Of a DNA stretch of 8,402 bases, positions 4,436 through 8,402 are shown piece by piece (the first letter of the stretch is position 1; each line of letters begins with the position of its first letter). The notes beneath the pieces were generated by a model that saw only the letters and a list, made by a program, of their open reading frames with translations, did not search any database and was not told where the DNA came from. The translations under genes and the position numbers were made by a program. Source of the DNA: Candidatus Roizmanbacteria bacterium (GTDB lineage Bacteria > Patescibacteriota > Microgenomatia > UBA1406 > GWC2-37-13); assembly GCA_016206365.1 (NCBI GenBank), contig JACQRR010000033.1, positions 1 to 8,402 on the forward strand, given 5' to 3'.

Positions 4436-5596
4436 ATGATTAAAAAAATTCTGATAATTATTTTCGGTCTGGGATGCGGAATAGTCAGTACGATATTTAT
4501 TTTGAAGTATTATGCAAATCTTTTGCCCGGAACCGATCGTTTTTTAACTCCACTTGGTTTACAAAAACCGGAAGTTGTGGGATTCATCCCCTATTGGCTT
4601 CTGGGCAAAGATAATAAAGATTTTTCCTCCTACCTGGATACTGTCAGCTATTTTGCTTTGACAGTTGATGAGGATGGAACAATTGAGAAATATACTAAAC
4701 CTGGAGAAACCGAACCGGGCTGGTTAGCCCTAAAGTCAGAAAAAATTAATTCAATCCTGGATTCTGCCAAAAAAAACAATCTGAAGCGATCGCTTGCCGT
4801 ATTGAGCGGAAATCAGGAAAAGATAAACCGGCTTATGGAAAATCCGGAAAAACATGCCCAAAATCTGGTTAGGGAAGTTTCGCCTATTTTGACAAAATAC
4901 GGATTTACGGATCTCAATATCGATATTGAAAGCGTCTCAACAGCAACGGATAGCGCCCGGCAAAACTTTATACTATTTACAAAAACAATTCATGATCAAC
5001 TAAAAAAATACAACGGTTCTATTTCGCTAAGCATTGACGTTTCACCAACCGCGCTTATCAAACCGTATTTGATCGATATTGCTAAAATCTCTAGCTTTGT
5101 CGATAAGGTTATTCTTATGACTTATGATTTCCATTATCAGGGTTCCTCGGTAACAGGGGCAGTCGCTCCGGTCAATGGGGCAGGGATTACGGTAGAGTTC
5201 GATACCGAAACATCGATAAAGGAAGCTTTAAAAATTCTCCCTCCGGAAAAAGTAATATTGGGAGTTCCCTTATACGGATATGAATGGGAAACGCTTTTGG
5301 ATTATCCGCAGGCTGCGGTTATTCCCGGTTCAGGCATTGTTGCAAGCAACAGGCGGGTGGAAGACTTTTTAGCTAAGTGTTCTTCCTGCAGCGCGAAGTT
5401 CGATCCGGTAAGCCTTGAGTCATACCTTATTTTTAAAGACCAGGAGACAAATACCTTTCATCAGATATTTTATCCTGACAAGCAGGTGATGCAGGAAAAA
5501 ATTAAGCTCGTAAAAAAATACCGATTGGGAGGGATGGCTTTATGGGCTTTAGGCTATGAAGGGAAAACCATACTCGAACCGTTAAAAGAACTATGA
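4436..5596 (+). CDS. Membrane-anchored glycoside hydrolase family 18 protein (YaaH/chitinase-like), 386 aa
   Basis: An N-terminal hydrophobic helix (residues 5-23) after MIKK anchors the protein, with the enzyme domain outside. The GH18 barrel is seen from strand VVGFIPYW (47-54), the catalytic strand GFTDLNIDIE (156-165) ending in the acid/base Glu165 with Asp163 before it, VDKVILMTYDFHYQG (222-236, substrate-contacting Tyr230-Asp231), EKVILGVPLYGYEW (271-284) and the last strand GGMALWALGY (365-374). GH18 enzymes cleave beta-1,4 GlcNAc linkages; members like YaaH act on peptidoglycan, so cell-wall or neighbouring-cell glycan is the likely substrate. The usual DxxDxDxE motif is altered at its first two Asp positions (Thr158, Asn161). 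A C-x2-C pair is at 315/318. Start ATG follows the hydrolase stop by 7 nt, so the two may be co-transcribed. Confidence 0.88.
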   Translation: MIKKILIIIFGLGCGIVSTIFILKYYANLLPGTDRFLTPLGLQKPEVVGFIPYWLLGKDNKDFSSYLDTVSYFALTVDEDGTIEKYTKPGETEPGWLALKSEKINSILDSAKKNNLKRSLAVLSGNQEKINRLMENPEKHAQNLVREVSPILTKYGFTDLNIDIESVSTATDSARQNFILFTKTIHDQLKKYNGSISLSIDVSPTALIKPYLIDIAKISSFVDKVILMTYDFHYQGSSVTGAVAPVNGAGITVEFDTETSIKEALKILPPEKVILGVPLYGYEWETLLDYPQAAVIPGSGIVASNRRVEDFLAKCSSCSAKFDPVSLESYLIFKDQETNTFHQIFYPDKQVMQEKIKLVKKYRLGGMALWALGYEGKTILEPLKEL

Positions 5597-5627
5597 GGTA
5601 TTTATATTTAATTGATTCGGCAACGTA

Positions 5628-5695
5628 ATTTTTTATCGCACGAGAGTCTCCCCAGGTGCAGTACTGCACCTGGTCCCCTCGAAAGCGAAAAAAAT
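5628..5695. repeat. Large palindrome between convergent genes
   Basis: A perfect 22-bp self-complementary core at 5652-5673 (half-site CCAGGTGCAGT) is enclosed by CGAG/CTCG (5641-5644 with 5678-5681), CGC/GCG (5637-5639 with 5685-5687) and T6/A7 arms (5629-5634 with 5688-5694). Its right edge touches the FecR stop codon. T runs lie upstream and A runs downstream on each strand, the reverse of an intrinsic terminator, though the hairpin could still halt or protect both convergent transcripts. It shares a TTTTT-(AT)-CGCACG start and a CCCC...GGGG/TCCCC frame with the element at 4307-4376, perhaps a common family. Confidence 0.65.
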
Positions 5696-6360
5696 CACTT
5701 CTGCCTCATCAAACCAGTGTTTATCGCTGTTCTTTCGTCACTATCATATTCATAGATTTGTCCTTCCCGTAAGGTAAAGACTTGGCTGATGTAGTCCAGG
5801 TCGTTAAACCCGATTTGGGCGGTTCCCTGGATTGTAGCAATCGTAATTATTGGATCGTCGTTGGCAAGTGCAATGTCTATGATTCCGGATCTTTTCGTGA
5901 TCAGGGCGCTCCTAATTTTTATCGACAAAGGAGTTGTGCCGTTTACCGTGTATTTAATTTTTCCTTTTTTCTGCTCGACGACAAGATCAACGGGCAATGT
6001 CTGAATTAAAGACAGGTCAGAATTCTCCGAAAGTTCAAATGAACCCACCTGAGCAAAATTTACTGTGGCGCTGCTCTTATCTTCGGTTATCAGTCTTTCA
6101 CCCTGTTGGATTTGTATAGTGTCTTCTAATTTACCGGGAGAGGAGGCAATGCGCGACTCCCATAGTAACGTGCCTGAACGTGAGGCGATAGAGCCTTTTA
6201 GTGATTTCGAGGGTGGTGTATCGATAGAAAAAGTTGACGCTGGCGACTTTTTACTTATGACCGGTTTTTGCGGAATGTTTTGCGTTTTTAATATCGAATA
6301 TCCGAAAACTATTCCTATTCCAAGCACCAAGCTGATGATAAATAAAACTAAGTCTTTCAT
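5695..6360 (-). CDS. Membrane-anchored FecR-domain protein, 221 aa
   Basis: Residues 4-21 are a hydrophobic anchor, then a Pro/Ser/Lys-rich linker (29-60), so the rest is probably extracytoplasmic. The region from about 60 to 205 has the FecR signature: a leading strand SGTLLWESR, IQIQQGERLITEDKSSATVNFAQVGSFELSENSDL (83-116, the step from 'need of a charged threshold' to sugar-like beta strands typical of FecR/PF04773), a second set of strands with KIKYTVNGTTPLSIKI, and a final TIQGTAQIGF...REGQIYEY. FecR domains in other systems relay signals to an anti-sigma factor, but none is adjacent here, so in this organism it is more likely a structural or ligand-binding surface domain. Its -10 box (6368-6373) is 7 nt from the ATG, predicting a leaderless mRNA. 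Convergent with GH18 and divergent from the rhomboid gene. Confidence 0.75.
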   Translation of the reverse strand: MKDLVLFIISLVLGIGIVFGYSILKTQNIPQKPVISKKSPASTFSIDTPPSKSLKGSIASRSGTLLWESRIASSPGKLEDTIQIQQGERLITEDKSSATVNFAQVGSFELSENSDLSLIQTLPVDLVVEQKKGKIKYTVNGTTPLSIKIRSALITKRSGIIDIALANDDPIITIATIQGTAQIGFNDLDYISQVFTLREGQIYEYDSDERTAINTGLMRQK

Positions 6361-6367
6361 TTAGACG

Positions 6368-6379
6368 ATTATATATAAT
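6368..6379. promoter_or_regulatory. Divergent -10 boxes between the FecR and rhomboid genes
   Basis: The 37-nt intergenic region holds ATTATA (6368-6373), which is TATAAT on the - strand, and directly beside it TATAAT (6374-6379) on the + strand. The leftward box is 7 nt from the FecR start at 6360 (leaderless), the rightward one 18 nt from the rhomboid ATG at 6398. The two promoters would compete for polymerase because they share the same bases. Confidence 0.5.
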
Positions 6380-6397
6380 ATTTCTAAAGCAAATAAT

Positions 6398-7054
6398 ATG
6401 TTTCCGATTAGAGACTCGACTCCAAGGAGCAGATTCCCGATTGTCAACTATCTCATTATCGCGATCACAATATATGTATTTTTTATTCAGATTTCTTCTC
6501 CCGATTTTGAGGCTTTCGTTTTTCAATACGGATTTGTCCCGGCCAGATTTAATTTGTTGGATTTAAGCTCGTACCGGTATATCCTCTACTCTATCTTCCT
6601 GCACGGCGGACTATTTCACATAGCTTCTAACTTGTGGTTTCTTCACATTTTCGGCGATAATGTCGAAGACAGAATTGGCCATTTTTGGTATGCAATATTT
6701 TATATTTTAGCTGGAGTAGCGGCGGTTTTTGCCCAGCTTGGATTTAACTTGGGAAGTTCTATTCCGATGATCGGAGCGTCTGGAGCTATTTCTGGCGTTG
6801 CAGGGGCATATTTTGTTTTTTTTCGCCACTCAAAGGTAGAGACTTTGGTCCCGACATTTTTTGGATTTTACGATATTATTGAGCTGCCTGTTTGGTTTTT
6901 CTTAGGATATTGGTTTGTAATTCAAGTTTTTTCCGGAGTTGGTTCTTTAGTTACCTATGATATTCAACAAGGTGGAGTTGCCTTTTTTGCTCACATAGGA
7001 GGATTTGTTTTTGGCTATTTGCTAGCAAAAATAAGTGCCGGAGAGAGGAGTTGA
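6398..7054 (+). CDS. Rhomboid-family intramembrane serine protease, 218 aa
   Basis: A six-or-more-helix membrane protein that cuts other transmembrane proteins within the bilayer. Hallmarks: HGGLFHIASNLWFLHIFG (69-86, the loop-1/helix-2 HxxxxHxxxN group with His69, His74 and Asn78), GASGAISG (126-133) carrying nucleophile Ser128, and the final helix AHIGGFVFGYLLA (198-210) with catalytic His199. The catalytic Ser-His dyad is therefore complete. Length fits a basic bacterial rhomboid without extra domains. The gene's last 19 nt are antisense to the 3' end of the tRNA-Leu gene, and the final residues (SAGERS) are read from it. No Shine-Dalgarno precedes the ATG. Substrates cannot be told; a second intramembrane protease lies 280 nt further on. 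Confidence 0.93.
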   Translation: MFPIRDSTPRSRFPIVNYLIIAITIYVFFIQISSPDFEAFVFQYGFVPARFNLLDLSSYRYILYSIFLHGGLFHIASNLWFLHIFGDNVEDRIGHFWYAIFYILAGVAAVFAQLGFNLGSSIPMIGASGAISGVAGAYFVFFRHSKVETLVPTFFGFYDIIELPVWFFLGYWFVIQVFSGVGSLVTYDIQQGGVAFFAHIGGFVFGYLLAKISAGERS

Positions 7055-7118
7055 ACCCCCACGTCCTTGCGGACACAGGGTCCTAAACCCTGCGCGTCTG
7101 CCATTCCGCCACCCCGGC
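7036..7118 (-). tRNA. tRNA-Leu (anticodon UAG)
   Basis: On the - strand GCCGGGG (7118-7112) pairs with CTCCGGC (7043-7037) with discriminator A at 7036. The anticodon stem CAGGG/CCCTG (7076-7080 with 7088-7092) holds loop TTTAGGA, anticodon TAG at 7083-7085. A class II variable arm (GTCC GCAA GGAC) and T arm with GGTTCAA are present. The 3' CCA is not encoded. It closely resembles common bacterial tRNA-Leu(UAG). Its 3' end overlaps the rhomboid gene in antisense by 19 bp. Confidence 0.96.
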
Positions 7119-7126
7119 TGATTAAT

Positions 7127-7132
7127 ATTATA
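7127..7132 (-). promoter_or_regulatory. -10 box for tRNA-Leu
   Basis: ATTATA on the + strand reads TATAAT on the - strand and ends 8 nt before the first base of the tRNA. Transcription would begin at or one to two bases before the mature 5' end. No clear -35 box is seen. Confidence 0.45.
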
Positions 7133-7201
7133 GCACTTTATCTTTTTCACCTCGGAGGGGCGCCATTTGCTTTTTGACATAATGTCGTTTAAGATAAGAG
7201 A

Positions 7202-7324
7202 ATGGGAATAAAGAACGCTATACTTAATTTCTTAGATTATTGCGAGCTAGATAGAAATCTTTCCTTAAAGACTGTTAGGATGTATGGGTATTATCTTCAG
7301 TTTTTTCAACATACCTTTTCATAA
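7202..7324 (+). pseudogene. N-terminal fragment of a Xer-type tyrosine recombinase, 40 aa
   Basis: ATG at 7202 to TAA at 7322-7324 encodes MGIKNAILNFLDYCELDRNL and on to SLKTVRMYGYYLQFFQ. This is the pattern of the N-terminal SAM-like core-binding domain of XerC/XerD and phage integrases (FLDYLELERNLSxxTVxxYxxDLxxF). The frame stops after about half of that domain, and the whole catalytic domain with R-H-R-Y is missing. Eight nt later begins the 3' end of the oppositely oriented M50 gene, suggesting that an insertion or deletion cut the recombinase off. A TTGACA at 7174-7179 inside the palindrome GACATAATGTC may be the remains of its promoter. A small independent DNA-binding protein cannot be excluded but is less likely. 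Confidence 0.6.
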
Positions 7325-7332
7325 GTACCATC

Positions 7333-7938
7333 CTAAAAAAACCCTAAATTCAAAAGCATTCCACCTGCAATTAGTACGACACCGAGCCACGCCATCCAAT
7401 TCCACTGAAATACTTTGCTTCCATCCAAAGGAAAAATTGGAATCATATTAAACAATGCCAAAAATGCGTTTACTCTTGCCCCAAGCAGCCAAATATCAAA
7501 TCCCCCTGCTTTTAATGGTGCGATAAAAGTAAGCCCAAGAAAGACTAATGCAATTAAAATATTCGTTAAAGGTCCTGCAGCAGAAATTATTCCATTTTCT
7601 TTTTTTGTAATATTATGCGAATAGATATAAACCGCGCCAGGAGCTGCAAAAACCACCCCTAAAAAAGATAATCCAAGCATAAGCAAAAGTCCCTGCATCC
7701 ACATCTGAAATCGTGCATACGCTCCATAGTGTATTGCTACTATTTTATGCGCCATCTCATGCAGAATAAATCCACTTCCAACAGTTATTGTAAAAAGTAC
7801 CAGTAATATTAGTAATACTCTTAAATTTAGAAACACTCCAATTCCACCGTTTGCAATTGCTAAGGCTAATGAAATAGCCAAAACCGAAATGAGTATCTCT
7901 TTAGCCTCGTCCATTTCTATATAAAATATGCTTTTCAT
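7333..7938 (-). CDS. Site-2-protease-type zinc metalloprotease (peptidase family M50), 201 aa
   Basis: An intramembrane metalloprotease with zinc-binding HEMAH at residues 60-64 (FILHEMAHKIVAIHYGA) and the second M50 motif MIPIFPLDGSKV (165-176), in which Asp172 supplies the third zinc ligand. Around them lie about five to six hydrophobic segments, among them 16-30, 41-59, 82-104, 116-141 and 184-200. The length matches the compact M50 proteins without PDZ domains. Such enzymes release membrane-bound regulators or clear signal-peptide remnants; the substrate is unknown. ATG at 7938 is used; an internal ATG at 7914 would remove MKSIFYIE. The gene is divergent from the SRP RNA and its 3' end abuts the recombinase fragment. 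Confidence 0.92.
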   Translation of the reverse strand: MKSIFYIEMDEAKEILISVLAISLALAIANGGIGVFLNLRVLLILLVLFTITVGSGFILHEMAHKIVAIHYGAYARFQMWMQGLLLMLGLSFLGVVFAAPGAVYIYSHNITKKENGIISAAGPLTNILIALVFLGLTFIAPLKAGGFDIWLLGARVNAFLALFNMIPIFPLDGSKVFQWNWMAWLGVVLIAGGMLLNLGFF

Positions 7939-7979
7939 TCTATTCAGACCTACTTAAAAGTCTTTTAAATTTGTTTATT

Positions 7980-7985
7980 TATAAT
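7980..7985 (+). promoter_or_regulatory. -10 box of the SRP RNA gene
   Basis: TATAAT ends 6 nt before the likely 5' end of the SRP RNA at about 7991-7992. The stretch between it and the divergent M50 start is AT-rich, with the inverted repeat TTAAAAG/CTTTTAA (7954-7960, 7962-7968), but no recognisable -35 box at 17 bp. Confidence 0.55.
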
Positions 7986-7990
7986 AATAT

Positions 7991-8242
7991 TGGCTAGGTG
8001 GGGGCTAGGGGTCCCTTAACCGCAAATCCCCTTAAGGCGGACCGAAACCCTGTTGAGTTGATTAATTCCAGAATATCTTTTCTTCTGAAGTGTCGAAGCC
8101 CTGCCTTATATGGCGATTTTCTGCACGAACCGAGTCAGGTCGAAAGAAGCAGCTCTAAGTGTACGTAAGCCGTGCTTGTAAGATACAGGGTGGAGCTGAT
8201 GGGAGAAGCTCTATTCTGATTTTGATTAGCGACACAGGGAGC
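7991..8242 (+). ncRNA. ffs: Signal recognition particle RNA, large bacterial type with Alu domain (ffs/scRNA)
   Basis: The RNA core of SRP, which binds Ffh and targets nascent membrane proteins. The S-domain tip is clear: GTCAGGTC-GAAA-GAAGCAGC (8134-8153), with a GNRA tetraloop and the asymmetric loop read by Ffh; one pair is missing compared with the E. coli hairpin. GCCCTGCCTTA (8098-8108) and TAAGATACAGGGT (8179-8191) are the opposing strands of the long helix 5. The 5' part, with CCGCAAATCC and GGCGGACCGAAACCC (8020-8050), matches the Alu domain of the Bacillus-type ~270-nt scRNA, and CCCTGT (8048-8053) pairs with ACAGGG (8234-8239) to close helix 5. The 5' end is set from the -10 box, the 3' end from the last helix; both are uncertain by several nt. 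Confidence 0.92.
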
Positions 8243-8402
8243 CTTCTGCTTCTCTTGTGTTTTAATCCCCACTTCTGCCTTTACAATGCATGTGCACTTC
8301 GTGCACAAGAGCAGTCTTTCTGTTTTTCTTGTGTTTTAATTGCAGACTGCTGTTTCTACAATACATGGATGCTATCGCACACAAGAGCAGTCACTCTGTT
8401 TC
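8243..8402 (+). repeat. Tandem array of ~75-bp hairpin-forming units (runs off the window)
   Basis: Two full units (about 8243-8315 and 8316-8391) and the start of a third (8392-8402) follow the SRP RNA without a gap. Shared blocks are TCTTGTGTTTTAAT (8253-8266 and 8327-8340), TACAAT-x-CATG and CACAAGAGCAGT, offset by 74-76 bp. Within each unit the ends are complementary: CTCTTGTG (8252-8259) with CACAAGAG (8304-8311), and TCTTGTGT (8327-8334) with ACACAAGA (8379-8386). Unit 1 also has TGTGCAC-TTC-GTGCACA (8291-8307), and GCAGTCT (8311-8317) can pair with AGACTGC (8344-8350) across units. No open reading frame of note runs through it. Confidence 0.7.

Noticed and set aside
5652..5673. Bidirectional intrinsic terminator
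   Set aside because: T tracts precede rather than follow the hairpin on both strands, so the usual U-rich 3' side is missing.
6251..6526. 91-codon - strand frame across the FecR/rhomboid gap
   Set aside because: It overlaps both the FecR start and the rhomboid start in other frames, and covers the divergent promoter region.
7174..7201. A dif recombination site beside the recombinase fragment
   Set aside because: GACATAATGTC is palindromic, but the 28-bp two-arm dif consensus with its 6-bp centre is not seen.
8243..8402. CRISPR array
   Set aside because: Units are 74-76 bp and similar along most of their length, with no short exact repeats separated by unrelated spacers of equal size.
8243..8402. 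Integron attC-like sites
   Set aside because: The repeated hairpins lack the attC core sites (GTTRRRY and its partner), and no cassette genes lie between units.

Overview
The window looks like bacterial chromosome from an AT-rich, small-genome lineage, most likely a Candidate Phyla Radiation (Patescibacteria, perhaps Microgenomates) organism. This is an inference. It rests on short, tightly packed genes with almost no Shine-Dalgarno sequences, -10 boxes placed so that transcripts would be nearly leaderless, two tRNA genes without an encoded CCA end, and small membrane proteases and FecR-like and GH18 proteins among otherwise unfamiliar genes. The SRP RNA is clearly bacterial and of the large type with an Alu domain. 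No marker gene fixes the taxon.

Left part (1-2100): two separate copies of the same small module, each a short gene whose 3' end overlaps, by 23 or 20 nt and in the same relative frame, the start of a retropepsin-like aspartic protease gene with a DTGA active site. One copy is on the + strand (1-548, its first gene cut by the window edge). The other is on the - strand (1452-2052) with its own promoter. Between them lie an orphan 119-residue gene on the - strand (815-1174) and several hairpins and terminators.

Middle (2100-3260): a tRNA-Ser(GGA), then about 390 non-coding bases holding a 16-nt inverted copy of the tRNA 5' end, and a TrpR/YerC-type repressor gene bracketed by two almost identical 26-bp palindromes. 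One palindrome lies at the putative promoter and the other overlaps the stop codon and resembles a terminator. This looks like an autoregulated unit.

Right-middle (3260-7120): a membrane-anchored alpha/beta hydrolase whose last ~43 residues are encoded by a palindromic repeat element; a membrane-anchored GH18 (YaaH/chitinase-like) glycosidase; a convergent FecR-domain protein; a divergent rhomboid protease; and a tRNA-Leu(UAG) antisense to the rhomboid 3' end. Most of these proteins act at or outside the membrane, so this is an envelope-related neighbourhood.

Right end (7120-8402): an isolated N-terminal fragment of a Xer-type tyrosine recombinase, a site-2-protease-type M50 metalloprotease on the - strand, and divergently the large SRP RNA. 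The SRP RNA is followed immediately by a tandem array of ~75-bp units that can each fold on their own repeated ends and that runs out of the window. The most unusual items are the duplicated overlapping small-gene/retropepsin module, the palindrome-bracketed TrpR-like gene, and the hairpin array after the SRP RNA.
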